Of a stretch of 64,000 nt of DNA, positions 51,900 to 62,000 are shown in pieces (the first letter of the stretch is position 1; every line of letters begins with the position of its first letter). Both the position numbers and the translations under genes were made by a program. The notes beneath the pieces are model-generated. The model made no database searches. It saw only the letters and a program-made list of their open reading frames with translations, and had not been told where the DNA came from. Origin of the DNA: VXRD01 sp965232265 (GTDB lineage Bacteria; Latescibacterota; UBA2968); the NCBI GenBank assembly GCA_965232265.1, contig CBDDPH010000002.1, positions 3,162,001-3,226,000 of the forward strand, given 5' to 3'.

Positions 51900-51975
51900 G
51901 GCGGAGGGCTATAGGCTTGCCAACCGGAAGCCCTCCGCCCTTCCCGCAGGCATCATCCATAGCCTGCGGTTTTTT
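51900..51975 (+). repeat. Two adjacent hairpins, the second terminator-like on the plus strand
   Basis: 11-bp stem GGCGGAGGGCT/AGCCCTCCGCC (51900-51910, 51929-51939). Then CCGCAGGC/GCCTGCGG (51944-51951, 51962-51969) followed by T6. The T-run points to plus-strand transcripts although both flanking genes are minus. CATCATCCAT plus GCCTGCGGTTTTT recurs at 58370-58392. Confidence 0.5.
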
Positions 51976-51994
51976 GTGAAGTTTATTACCCCTT

Positions 51995-53764
51995 TTATCG
52001 CGCTTTGAGCATCGCCTGCCATGCCGCATTGGTTAAGCGATCGGACATGGGATGCTTAAATTCATAATGGGTAAATAGCGCACCTCTCGCCCGGGTTTCC
52101 CCAATGTTGTGATAGACAGATTCGGGATACCCAATGGCTTCTTCCAAAACCTGACCGCTATTGGGTTCGGTGTGTACATCTACCACAATCGGCAGGTCTT
52201 TTTGCCCGGTGACTTCTAAAAATGCTTTGTCCAGGTCATTGAGAAAAACCGCATCATCGCCTGTCGGGAAGTGCTCCTGTGACGTTTGTAGCGCAATCTC
52301 AGCGCACCGATATAGCAGGGTGGATAGCGCGTTCAACCGCTCAGATTCACCCAATGCGCCTTGTAGCTGACGCACGCGCAACGCCAGCAGCAAATAGAGT
52401 TCGGGGGCAGGTGCGATATAGGCGGTTTCTCGGGGAGGAATCATCGCAAAACTCTTGGCATCAGCCGTATAAGACTGCTTCACATACAACTGGCTGCTAT
52501 ACCGCTGATACGTCCACAGTGCCTGACAGGAAGTCAAACGACGCTCCGCATCGGGAATTGCGGAATGCCCTCGCGTGAGCCAGTATTGTATGATGGGTAG
52601 CTGATCGGACACCATGCCGCCCGACCTGTTCAACACATCACCGGCCTTTCTCCAGGCAGGGCCATACCCCGTATAATTGCGCTCATCGGTCGCATCGAGC
52701 ATGATCGCAGCCTCTGGTGATCCCAAAAGTGCCATCAGTTCCAGATTCGATGGAAAGACTTTGACCATCTTGCCCTCAATGAACCCTGCGGTTTGCGGTT
52801 GCCCCATGCCCAGATATTCTCCCACCTCGTGATACACCAGATATTGAAACGCTGCGGCATCGGGCGTAAATGCCTGCGGAATCAACCGGAATCCGGTCAG
52901 CGCATCGGCAGCCGAAGTCCCTTCCTCCAGGTCCTTTACTTTTACAATGCCAGATAGAATCAGGGGTTGGTTGCCCTCTTTCCGAGCCACCTGCAGCAGG
53001 CTGTCGCGCAGAGCCTGCGTCTTCTGTTTCTTTTGAACCAAATAATCTTCCGGCCTCAAATCTCGCGATGGTCCAAACAGAGCCGCCAATTTGCTTTCCA
53101 GGCTGTGTCGTTTATCCGCTACATCCTCGTGTTTCATCAGTGCCGATAGTGCGAGAGCTTGCTCGGTCAGCGCATCGGCGTCATCGTCGGAAATATCTGT
53201 TGCCTTTGTCGCCACGACGGGAAATAAAACGGTATTGGCATACCGCATTGCCCGAAAATAATTTCCCAACGTCTCGTTTCGGGTGTATTTGCCGCGCACC
53301 TGAAACTGCGTGTAATCCAGGGTCTGGCGCACCAAATCTGACCGGGCAATACCCTTTGCGGCACGTACCTTGTCCAGTTCGGCTTTCACGGCTTTGGAAT
53401 CGGACACCCACTCTGGCATTTTGCCCCCGGAAAGCAGGGCAGAAATAACACCGAGGAAATCCCGGTTGCGCTTTGACGCGCGATCTTTTCCCGACAACTC
53501 GCCCAGGCTTTCCACATACGCTCGAAATGCGGGGACCAAATTTTGTGCTTCCATAAGGGTCACGGTTTCATTGATCGCCATGCTATAGGCGAGTAACACA
53601 AAGTCTTCGGTGATATAATTGGGGATCCCCTCTTTGCGGTTGGCTTCGTACAGGTCAAACATGCCATCATATAAGGGGTGCTCTTCTGGCTGCATGGAGC
53701 CTGCTTCTATGGGTTCAATGCTCAACAGAACCAATACCATCGGCCAAACCCATCGATTCATCAT
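51995..53764 (-). CDS. DUF3160-family exported protein
   Basis: 589 aa with signal peptide (to SIEPIEAG). Family features: NYITEDFVLLAYSM, FQVRGKYTRNETLGNYFRAM, RLIPQAFTPDAAAFQYLV, SNLELMALLGSPEA and KQSYT, an all-helical protein of unknown activity often encoded with surface-protein clusters. GGAGG before ATG 53764. It lies between the LRR gene and the DUF4384-type genes and ends about 190 bp before the LRR start. Confidence 0.75.
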   Translation of the reverse strand: MMNRWVWPMVLVLLSIEPIEAGSMQPEEHPLYDGMFDLYEANRKEGIPNYITEDFVLLAYSMAINETVTLMEAQNLVPAFRAYVESLGELSGKDRASKRNRDFLGVISALLSGGKMPEWVSDSKAVKAELDKVRAAKGIARSDLVRQTLDYTQFQVRGKYTRNETLGNYFRAMRYANTVLFPVVATKATDISDDDADALTEQALALSALMKHEDVADKRHSLESKLAALFGPSRDLRPEDYLVQKKQKTQALRDSLLQVARKEGNQPLILSGIVKVKDLEEGTSAADALTGFRLIPQAFTPDAAAFQYLVYHEVGEYLGMGQPQTAGFIEGKMVKVFPSNLELMALLGSPEAAIMLDATDERNYTGYGPAWRKAGDVLNRSGGMVSDQLPIIQYWLTRGHSAIPDAERRLTSCQALWTYQRYSSQLYVKQSYTADAKSFAMIPPRETAYIAPAPELYLLLALRVRQLQGALGESERLNALSTLLYRCAEIALQTSQEHFPTGDDAVFLNDLDKAFLEVTGQKDLPIVVDVHTEPNSGQVLEEAIGYPESVYHNIGETRARGALFTHYEFKHPMSDRLTNAAWQAMLKAR

Positions 53765-53843
53765 CTGCCACCTCCAAAAAATACCTGCGGTGTTTTGCTG
53801 TCTCAGGGCAATTTTCCCACCTGCGAACCACGTTCCTTAATAC

Positions 53844-54788
53844 CTACCGAGAAATCTCGAAATGATATACCGCCTGGGGGCGATTTGAGGATGTTGGGCT
53901 CAACATCTCCAGCCCCTTGTTGTATTGCGATTTGTCGGGGGTTTCGTATTCTGCAATCAACTGATGACTGCCGATTGGCTCTTTGGCCATCGCTACGTGG
54001 CTATAAATCGAAGTGCCATCTACTTCTTGTTGGTGGAGCAGGATTTTGTGATTTGGCGTGACGAGATAGAGTGTGACCATGCCCTTTTTATCCGCACCGT
54101 AAACAATGTTAATTTTTTCATATACTTTGTAGTGTTGGCGCGAGGTGGCAATAAATGTACCGGCGATATTCTCATCCGTGTTGGGGGGGGCATTGGGAGT
54201 TGTAGCCGGAGACGGGTTTGGGGAATTGCTTTGTGCAGCAACCACGCGCACCCTGATGTCCAAACTCACTGTCTGGTCTTTGGGGCGAATGCGTAATGCC
54301 TTTGCCACATGGCCAGCGGATCCGCTCCATACATTCCCAACAGCTTGCAAGTTCTGACTGTCAAACGCTTGTTCTTTGGTACTGGCCACGATCTTGAAGT
54401 GTTCCACACCCGCCTTATCGGCAACCAGAGTAAATTTGGTATAGGGCACGAGGTGATACCACTGAGGTTTGGGATATTTGTTATCTGTTTGCGATGGGTT
54501 GGGCAGCAGCACACTGCCTTTGTCCCCCTGTTCATCAATACTGAACAGATAGAGGTACACAGCTTTGTTGGGAATGAACTTAAATTGGATCTTCTCGCCG
54601 ACCTGATACTCGGTTTTCAAAGGCTGAAATGTCACCTTGAGATCGCCTTGTTCAGCCGTGACCTGTTGTGCCGAAAAATTGGGCTTTTGATTGGATTCAA
54701 TTGTGACCGCTATAGCAGATATGGCACTTGCCAGAATCACCACCACACATCCGGCACTGCACAGAAAATTTCGTGTCATGCGTTTCAT
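53844..54788 (-). CDS. Exported protein of the caspase cluster, paralogue of 57405-58226
   Basis: 314 aa from ATG 54788 (GGAGG six bases before). Signal peptide (to AISAIA). Residues 40-150 and 215-314 each form a beta-sandwich with GDLKVTFQPLKTEYQVGEKI, NKAVYLYLFSIDEQGDKGSV and YGADKKGMVTLYLVTPN, similar to DUF4384-like domains. The same architecture occurs in the protein at 57405, so the two are duplicates. Between them lie the caspase and two DUF4384 lipoproteins. Function unknown; accessory to the caspase inferred from conserved linkage. Confidence 0.7.
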   Translation of the reverse strand: MKRMTRNFLCSAGCVVVILASAISAIAVTIESNQKPNFSAQQVTAEQGDLKVTFQPLKTEYQVGEKIQFKFIPNKAVYLYLFSIDEQGDKGSVLLPNPSQTDNKYPKPQWYHLVPYTKFTLVADKAGVEHFKIVASTKEQAFDSQNLQAVGNVWSGSAGHVAKALRIRPKDQTVSLDIRVRVVAAQSNSPNPSPATTPNAPPNTDENIAGTFIATSRQHYKVYEKINIVYGADKKGMVTLYLVTPNHKILLHQQEVDGTSIYSHVAMAKEPIGSHQLIAEYETPDKSQYNKGLEMLSPTSSNRPQAVYHFEISR

Positions 54789-54816
54789 ACAAACCTCCAT
54801 CCTCAAAACTTTGTCT

Positions 54817-55356
54817 TTAGTCAACCTGCACCACGATATGCCCCACGCCCCAGTCCTGGGCATTGGACAAAATATCAGCCAGTTTTTGGGTACTTTTTGT
54901 GCCCACGTTTTTGTACAGATCAAACTTTTCTGTGGTAATTACCGCCGCCACCAAACTCTCACCTTTGGGTTCACTGGCTTCAATGACCCAATCTGAACTG
55001 GCAGACGGTATTTTCACGGGCTTGTTGCCCAGGATGCGATTGTCCTGCCCATCCTCATTGGGAAATAAAAATGTCACCTCGTCATTGGCATCAACCTGAA
55101 CCAGCCACAACCGCCCTGTTTGAGAAGACGAGATGTGAAACGCCATCTCGTCACCTAATTTCAATTTTGCCTTACCCTTCAACTCTACCCGGAATTGATC
55201 GCTGGTTGATTTCAGATTTTCAATTGCTGCCCAGTTGGGCTTTGAGAGAACTTCGACCGGATTTGGTTCTGGGCCTGGTTTTGCTTTCTCTTCACAACCG
55301 ATCAGCCCCAATACCACCAGTCCCAACAACAGACTCAAGGTTCCAATTTTTGGCAT
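54817..55356 (-). CDS. DUF4384-domain lipoprotein
   Basis: 179 aa. Lipobox LIGC (Cys21). Then FRVELKGKAKLKLGDEMAFH, TGRLWLVQVDANDEVTFLFP, NEDGQDNRILG, the DUF4384 core, and WVIEASEPKGESLVAAVITT. AGGAG before ATG 55356. Part of the caspase block; likely envelope-anchored. Confidence 0.75.
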   Translation of the reverse strand: MPKIGTLSLLLGLVVLGLIGCEEKAKPGPEPNPVEVLSKPNWAAIENLKSTSDQFRVELKGKAKLKLGDEMAFHISSSQTGRLWLVQVDANDEVTFLFPNEDGQDNRILGNKPVKIPSASSDWVIEASEPKGESLVAAVITTEKFDLYKNVGTKSTQKLADILSNAQDWGVGHIVVQVD

Positions 55357-55415
55357 GATGAGTTCTCCTTTTTTTGACTGACCTTACGCAACACCACTAA
55401 ATCGCGCAAGATCAG

Positions 55416-55994
55416 CTATTTAACAATGTGAACGACAATTTTACTCGCTTTCCAATCTCGATCAGTTTTACTAACAAATTCTTCTTCCACACTTAATTTG
55501 GATAGCGACTTAAACGGCCCGGATATCTCACCATACATCTCATAGGCATTGAGACTGTCGCGTGACACAAACACCACAATCATATTCTCGCCCAGCGGCT
55601 CTCTCGCAGGCAGGGTAAATGGGTCTCCTTCACTCGGAATCGTGATGGTTGTACCCTTTGCCACACGATTGTCCTGATGGTATTTGTTTGGATACAGCAC
55701 AGTCGCCTCTTCAGTTATACGATCCACATTGAGCACATTGATATACCCATTCATAGGGATATTCCGACATGTAATGGTCAACAATTCGCCCACCTTATAC
55801 TCGCTCTGATTCGCATAAATCTCAAGTGGTTGCGATTTATTTTGGACAAGTGATTGTGATTTCACTATTTGATCAACAAGGACTTCTATAACTTTCCAGA
55901 GGGTTCCCGGCGGCGGTAGAAGCATAGTAGGTATGCAACCTGTTAGACCAAATGTCAGACCAAAAAACAGACACAAGACTTTAACTTTTGTCAT
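55416..55994 (-). CDS. DUF4384-domain lipoprotein, copy of the adjacent caspase's C-terminal domain
   Basis: 192 aa. Lipobox LTGC (Cys20). Residues 50-160 (SEYKVGELLTITCRNIPMNG, ATVLYPNKYHQDNRV, EPLGENMIVVFVSRDSLNAY) are nearly the same as the DUF4384 end of the caspase encoded 16 bp upstream (EYRVGDLLTIECRVNMDGYI, ATVLYPNKYHQDNRVQTGTT). It arose by partial gene duplication and was refitted with a lipoprotein signal. Possibly a decoy or membrane-tethered partner; this is inference. Confidence 0.78.
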   Translation of the reverse strand: MTKVKVLCLFFGLTFGLTGCIPTMLLPPPGTLWKVIEVLVDQIVKSQSLVQNKSQPLEIYANQSEYKVGELLTITCRNIPMNGYINVLNVDRITEEATVLYPNKYHQDNRVAKGTTITIPSEGDPFTLPAREPLGENMIVVFVSRDSLNAYEMYGEISGPFKSLSKLSVEEEFVSKTDRDWKASKIVVHIVK

Positions 55995-56010
55995 GATGTG
56001 TTTTCCTTAA

Positions 56011-57387
56011 TTATTGTACGACGCGAGTGATAATTTTACCCGCCTGCCATTGGGAAAATGGTTTGGGTCTGACACCAAACCCCCTTGCCATACTCCCTTT
56101 GGATACCAACCCAAACAACCCAAATTTATCGGCTATCTTGCCGTCCATCTCATAAGCATTGAGGCGATCGCGTGACACAAAAACCACAATCAGATTTTCA
56201 CCCAACGGCTCCTGTGCAGGTAGTTGAAATTTATCGTCCTCACCTGGAATTTTGATGGTTGTGCCCGTTTGCACGCGATTGTCCTGATGGTATTTGTTCG
56301 GATATAGCACCGTCGCCTCTTGATCGTTGCGCCCCACATTCAGAACATTGATGTATCCATCCATATTTACCCTGCACTCAATGGTCAACAAATCGCCCAC
56401 CCTGTACTCTTTTCGATTCGTACGAATTTTAAGTGATTGCGATGATCCTTGCGATATTTTGTCCGCAACAAGGCGTTCCAGAATGTCCCAAAGAGTTTCA
56501 ACCTCGCCTGTGAATCGCTGCTTCATATTTTGATTCCACAACTGTGGCTCGCCCAACAGATTGGGACGATGGATTTGTTCGGGGCTGTCGGACAGTTTTC
56601 TGCGAATATAGTCTGAGGTTTTTTCCTCAAGATCACGCATCGTTATAACATCATTGTCTGATAGGTTCATAATCGCGTTGTAGATGCCCAACGTAAAATA
56701 ACTGCCATCGGGTGATGCCTGTGCATATTCATCATCCTGTGCAGCACTCAAGAGCACATAGTTCGCATTATTCGTTGATGCTTTTACCGGTTCTACCCTG
56801 AAGCTCCCCTTGTTGATACCGCTATTGTCCGAGAGTCCGGGATACTTCCAGACCTTCGCAACGTTCTGGGTGGCTCCAAAATCCAGGCTCTTAGTCGAGG
56901 TCCCGCTGTTGCATGCATCGATGAACACGTAAATGTTCCGTGATGGAATCGCGGCGAGTAACTCACCAAATTCATCATCGCGCAGCACATTTTTGAGCGG
57001 ATTCTCTCGGGTCTGTGTGAATTGGGCATCGTGAGCCACGAGCACTTCGTCTAATTTATCCGACTCGTCTGCGTTATCATCTGGAACCTGTGTCCCGTGT
57101 CCACTGAAGTAAATCAATACGCGATCATTTGCTGTAATACCCCGGGGCAGAGATTTCAGAGCTTTTATCAGGCGTTGATATGTCACCTGGTGGTTCAACA
57201 ACACCTCCACATTTTGATAACCGAGTTTTTGCACCACAGTCTCCATCATGCTCACGTCTTTGTGAATACCTGGCAAATAGGAAGCCGCCTCATAATCTCC
57301 AATGCCTATCAAAAGGGCCTTATCTTCGGCTCGAATGCTGATGGGAAGCAACATGCACATCAGCATCAGTGCTTTCAGATTTCTCAT
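56011..57387 (-). CDS. Exported caspase-like (peptidase C14) protein with DUF4384 domain
   Basis: 458 aa from ATG 57387 (AGGAG site). Signal peptide ending ISIRA. Caspase domain: KALLIGIGDYEAASYLPGIH, catalytic His in VLIYFSGHGTQ, Asp-rich DDNADESDKLDEVLVAHD, catalytic Cys in YVFIDACNSGTS, then VLLSAAQDDEYAQASPDGSY. C-terminal DUF4384 from about 330 (SLKIRTNRKEYRVGDLLTIE). The stop of the preceding 57405 gene is 18 bp upstream. A compact, apparently complete protease. Confidence 0.88.
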   Translation of the reverse strand: MRNLKALMLMCMLLPISIRAEDKALLIGIGDYEAASYLPGIHKDVSMMETVVQKLGYQNVEVLLNHQVTYQRLIKALKSLPRGITANDRVLIYFSGHGTQVPDDNADESDKLDEVLVAHDAQFTQTRENPLKNVLRDDEFGELLAAIPSRNIYVFIDACNSGTSTKSLDFGATQNVAKVWKYPGLSDNSGINKGSFRVEPVKASTNNANYVLLSAAQDDEYAQASPDGSYFTLGIYNAIMNLSDNDVITMRDLEEKTSDYIRRKLSDSPEQIHRPNLLGEPQLWNQNMKQRFTGEVETLWDILERLVADKISQGSSQSLKIRTNRKEYRVGDLLTIECRVNMDGYINVLNVGRNDQEATVLYPNKYHQDNRVQTGTTIKIPGEDDKFQLPAQEPLGENLIVVFVSRDRLNAYEMDGKIADKFGLFGLVSKGSMARGFGVRPKPFSQWQAGKIITRVVQ

Positions 57388-57404
57388 CACATTCTCCTGT
57401 CTGG

Positions 57405-58226
57405 TCACTCAACAACCTTGAATTTGTAAATGGCGCGATACTGATCCGCGCTGGACAGCGCCAGACCTTTTGGGGTATCGCTGGTTGCAGCAAACTCGGC
57501 AATCAGTTTGTGATCGCCCACCGGTGCGATGGCTTTGGCGTTCAGTTTGTAAAATTTCTTGCCATCTACATTGGCGTGAAGCACCTCTTCACGCTTTCCC
57601 GATGGTTCCACGAGATACAGGGTTACAGTGCCTGCCTGGTCTGCACCATACAGGATTTTAACTGCATCACCTATCCTGTAGGTTTGTCGTGCTGTAGAGA
57701 CAAATGCAACTGGCGTTGCTCCAGGCGGTCTGGTCGAGGATAGCTGCCTCTGAGGCAATACCGTGACGTCAAACTGTATCTTAACCCGATCGCTATTTTT
57801 TATATTTCTCAAAAAGTCGGCGAACGACTTACTAACATCCTGCTTGCGCCAGTCCTGGTCGATTTTTTTTGTGCTGGCAATCATCAAAAAACGCTCAATA
57901 CCCACTTTGTCTGCCTTCCAAATTATATTGGAATCGGCGGGCACTTTTACAAATGCCTTTGTGGATTTGTATTTGGCGTCCTTCAGCAATACCTGACCAA
58001 TCTGGTTGTTCTTATCCATCGCAAAGAGATAGAGATAGACATCCCGACTGGTCATAAACTCAAACTCAAACCGGTCACCTAAGGCAATTTCCTTTTTAAA
58101 TGGCTTAAAAGTCACTGTCAAATTACCACTGTGAGCCGTATAATTCTCCACCTCAATGGCCCCAACCGATAAGGTCATCAAAGCCAACACAAACGCCATC
58201 GCCTGAAAGGTTCTTCTTGCATACAT
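57405..58226 (-). CDS. Exported beta-sandwich protein of the caspase cluster (DUF4384-like)
   Basis: 273 aa. Signal peptide (to LSVGA). GNLTVTFKPFKKEIALGDRF, SRDVYLYLFAMDKNNQIGQV, then a second domain ARQTYRIGDAVKILYGADQA, GTVTLYLVEPSGKREEVLHA. It is a clear paralogue of the 53844 protein. GGAGG before ATG 58226. First gene of the 58.2-to-53.8 kb run: beta-sandwich, caspase, two DUF4384 lipoproteins, beta-sandwich. Confidence 0.72.
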   Translation of the reverse strand: MYARRTFQAMAFVLALMTLSVGAIEVENYTAHSGNLTVTFKPFKKEIALGDRFEFEFMTSRDVYLYLFAMDKNNQIGQVLLKDAKYKSTKAFVKVPADSNIIWKADKVGIERFLMIASTKKIDQDWRKQDVSKSFADFLRNIKNSDRVKIQFDVTVLPQRQLSSTRPPGATPVAFVSTARQTYRIGDAVKILYGADQAGTVTLYLVEPSGKREEVLHANVDGKKFYKLNAKAIAPVGDHKLIAEFAATSDTPKGLALSSADQYRAIYKFKVVE

Positions 58227-58433
58227 CAGGTGTATCCTCCATTTGAATAGGAGCGTGAATTTCTCACATCTTTATGACAAGGGATTTTCACAATTTTTTA
58301 ATTTTTACTTGAATCCAATTAAGTCCTCCGCCTTGTCTGCCTGCGTCACAGGCAGGCATCCTCGCAGCCATCATCCATGCCTGCGGTTTTTATTTATCCC
58401 ATCTCTATTCCTCCAATCGTATGAACTGCTGGC

Positions 58434-58462
58434 GTAGATTGCCGTTTCAAACGGCAATCTAC
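58434..58462. repeat. 29-bp perfect palindrome
   Basis: Arms GTAGATTGCCGTTT and AAACGGCAATCTAC around a single C. Same design as the palindromes at 29484-29550. Confidence 0.75.
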
Positions 58463-58475
58463 ATCTTGAACATGG

Positions 58476-58536
58476 GCGAAAGATTTTTCGGCCCTACATG
58501 GCATTGGTGGTGAGCGAAAGATTTTTCGGCCCTACA
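58476..58536. repeat. Tandem doublet of a 23-bp repeat
   Basis: Identical 23-bp copies at 58476-58498 and 58514-58536, each starting GCGAAAGATTTTTCGGCCCT. Confidence 0.75.
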
Positions 58537-58739
58537 GCCCTGCCTTGTGACATAAAAAAACGGACCGAGACACAGGCGCGGTTTGAGAACCACACGACTG
58601 CAACATCGATCCGTACAATAAAAATGCCTTGTGCTCAGCAAAACGGCTGGCTTGTCTGACCTGTTCGCCCTGTCCGGGAAGAATTGTGGAAACGCGGCGA
58701 GCAGGTAGGATCTATAGACTAATTTCGGAAAAATTTTTC

Positions 58740-58757
58740 GGGGGGGGGGGGGGGGGG
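58740..58757. repeat. 18-base G homopolymer
   Basis: An uninterrupted run of 18 G in non-coding DNA about 510 bp upstream of the 58226 start and 315 bp past the protease stop. Could be a slippage tract or an assembly artefact. Confidence 0.8.
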
Positions 58758-59032
58758 TAAGTCGTTGTGTAACAATAACTTACAGCGATATTCTAAAGAA
58801 TATGGCAACAGGTGTGGGGTCAAAAACGCAACCGCAGACCCGTCACCCGTTGGCTTGCAGAAACGCGACACAGCCAAGAATAGGGCTGTTGCCAACTCAC
58901 CAACAAAACAACAAAGACAGAGAACAAATTGATGAAAACGTATCATAAAAACCATAGCTGTTTTGATGAAAAAAAAATGTCTTTCAATCATTCAAGCACC
59001 GTTACTATACAAAATAAAAAATAATATTCAAG

Positions 59033-59073
59033 AAAAAAAGTATCCGCAGGCATTGTCCCTGCGGATACTTTTT
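59033..59073 (-). terminator. Terminator of the subtilisin-like gene
   Basis: 16-bp stem AAAAAGTATCCGCAGG / CCTGCGGATACTTTTT (59035-59050, 59058-59073) with a 7-base loop. On the minus strand it begins at the stop codon (59072-59074) and ends in a U-run. Confidence 0.88.
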
Positions 59074-62000
59074 ACACGCCCCGACCAAACAGATTGGCAA
59101 AGATGAGAAAGTCGGGAAAGTTGACGATACCATCGCCGTCAAAATCATAAGTGGCATCAGAAGTTTGAAATGCGCGGACAAAAGATAGGAAATCTGCAAA
59201 ATCAATAACACCACTGCCATCGGCGTCGGCTCGAGCGAGAAGGTCTGGGTCAACAGTATCTGAAATAGTTATCAGTCCAAGTGGTGTACCGCTCGCATCG
59301 GAAACATTGAGAATAGTCAGTGTATAACGAGTGGGAAACGGCACGGCAAAGGACAGAACCGCCCGGGTATTTTGCCGGTCGAGAATCACAGATGTGGGTT
59401 GCCCAATACCGCCGAGCAAATAACTCGATGGCAGAGCCGCGTCTGAATCCATCTCTTCCGAAAAGAAAATTTGAATCTGGTTATCCGACAGTGTTTCAAC
59501 GCGCACGACTTCTGGCGCGCGATTTGGCGTAAGAGACACAATACCCGAGCGCAGATCATAATCAGCCACAGCGACAATCTGGTAGCGATAGGTCTCGCCT
59601 TCGGTCAGCAGGGAATCGATATACACCGTGCGGTCGCTGACCTCATCGAAATAATCGAGCGCGGCATCGCCAACAGCGCGATAAATCTGGTAAGAAGCCG
59701 CATCGGTCACCGGCATCCAGTCAATTTCAACGCGGGTTGGCCCCAGTGTCCGCGCGCGTATAATCTGTGGCGACCCCATCGTAACCGGCGGCGCATCGCG
59801 TTCAACAATATGCACTGCGCCATCCAAATTAAAAAGCACCTCATTGCGAAAATCACTATCCAGATCGGCAATCAGCGCACGGTACATCAACCCCACTGGC
59901 GTATGCCAAATTGGGCGATAGTGATCGGGCTTCTCCGCACGCAAAGCGTAAAGATCGGGGCGCAAGCATACGATCAAATCGGCTATGCCATCCCCATCCA
60001 CATCACCTGCTGAAATCCCATTGCCCGTAGTCGCCACGCCGTGGATCCGCATCGTCCATTCTCGCGCATACGTATCGTCCGCACGCATGCTGTAAACCTC
60101 CAGCTCCCAGAAACCATTGGAAGCCTGATATGCATCTGTGTACGCGCGGGCAACGGCAAATTCAACCAATCCATCGCCATCCAAATCCACACCCCCGCCA
60201 ACCCATCGCGCATCCCCATCGCCCGGCAAAAGCCAGGTCTGCACATATCTGCCCGCGCGATACTCATACATCCACAAATCGCCATCGCCATCGCCCGCGA
60301 GAATCTCTCGCTGCTCATCCCTGTCAAAATCCGCAACCACAAAACGCGGGCCAAGGTCGCCAGAACCTTCTGAGGGATCGGCGAGAAACGTCTCCTCGCG
60401 GATCACGCTGCCCAGATTGCGAATCACGCGGATACCGCGCTGGTCGCCTGCACGCGCGATAATATCGGGAATGCTATCGCCATCCACATCGGCAAAATCG
60501 CCGCCCCATGTGCCGCGCTGTTCAAATTCCACCTGCACGGGATAGGGATTGGAAAACGTATCCGTAAAAAGCATGAGACGCTCATACGTCACGCCCAATA
60601 AATCATCCGTCCCATCATTTGTAATATCGCCAATTGCCCAGGGTAAAAAACGCTCATCGCTTTGAAATTCATCGGTAAATCTACCATCCGCCTGGCGTTC
60701 GTAAACATGCACTGGCCCATAAGAATCACCCATGGAATAGGGCATCAACGCGACTTCCAACTTGCCATCGCGGTCAAAATCCGACGCGCGATCGGGCAAA
60801 AAGCCATCGGGCAACGTGCCCCTTTCCACAAAGCCATTTTGCGGCACGCGAAACGGAACATAATCAACTGTCTGCGCCGGATGCACCGTGCGGATATTGT
60901 TTTCCCCATCGGCCAAAACGTGAAATGTCACAGCCCCTGCTGGCAATGTGTGTGGCAACACAACGCGGTGTTTGTCTTGCACCAGCCCCGTGAACAGCGT
61001 ATCAAAAACTGCGCCAGAGCGATACGCAATCCCCCCGTGTGCGCGCTGATCGGTTTGCCAGCGACATTCAAAAACGCGGCGGTCGCCCTCCAACACATCG
61101 CCACACACGAGTCCCACAATCAGAGGCGCGGTCTTTTGAATGACAACGCGCACGCGATCTTCCACGACCACGCCATCTGCCAAATCTGCCTCAAGCCGCA
61201 AAACAGCGTCAGAATTTGCAAACTCAGAAACATCCCACATCAGGCGAATGTCCCGAGCGGGTATCCCTTCATCGAGAAGTGTCCAGGTTTGCGGATCGCG
61301 TCCCATTCCATAAGACAGGCGATACCCCATAACCTGTGCGCCCAAAACAGAAGCCCGAATATCAAACGCCGTATCTTCCCCCTCGTCATTTGCGGGAGAA
61401 TAAATCGCAACCGTCAGCGAATCGAAAGTACTCAGGCGGTCTGCGAGTTGCGCGCCACGCACGCGCCCTGCACCGTAGTCATTGTCGTGTCCCAGCGGGC
61501 CCAGATCAATTGCAGATGCGAGGAGCAAATTGCGTACAGAGTGAGGCGAAAGATCGGGCCGCCGCGAGAGAATCAACGCGGCCAAACCGGAAATATGCGG
61601 CGCAGAAAAAGACGTGCCCGAACGCCGCGCATAGCTATTATTGCGCCGCGTACTAAAAATACTCACCCCCGGCGCCACGAGGTCGAGCGCCGCGCCCGTG
61701 CTGCTAAAACTCGCCAGGCGGTCAGAATGGTTTACCGCGCCAACGGCAATCGTATGGTGATTGCCCGCAGGATACCCCATCTCATCGCCCGTGTTCCCCG
61801 CAGAAGCCACCAGCACAACGCCTTGTGCGTGCGCGTATTGGATTGCATCCCCCAGGAAAAACGTGCGCTCAGGCCCTCCCCAGCTCATATTGATCACATG
61901 CGCGCCATTTTCTACGGCATAGAGAATCGCCGCTGCGAGATCGTCTTCCTCCAGAAAACCACCGCCCTCAAGCCGGCTCAACCCCGCCCGCAACGCCATG

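Larger units (their letters stand above)
58227..59032. other. 806-bp repeat-rich spacer
   Basis: No supported gene. It contains GCCTG/CAGGC hairpin text (58340-58360), the CATCATCCAT-GCCTGCGGTTTTT motif (58370-58392), a 29-bp palindrome, a tandem doublet and an 18-G tract, listed separately. The minus-strand frame 58719-58991 only reflects the G-tract. Confidence 0.6.

Noticed and set aside
51944..51975. Terminator of the DUF3160 gene
   Set aside because: The T-run is on the plus strand, opposite to the direction of both flanking genes; kept only as a repeat.
58719..58991. 90-aa minus-strand frame with poly-proline
   Set aside because: Created by the 18-G tract; no ribosome site or family.
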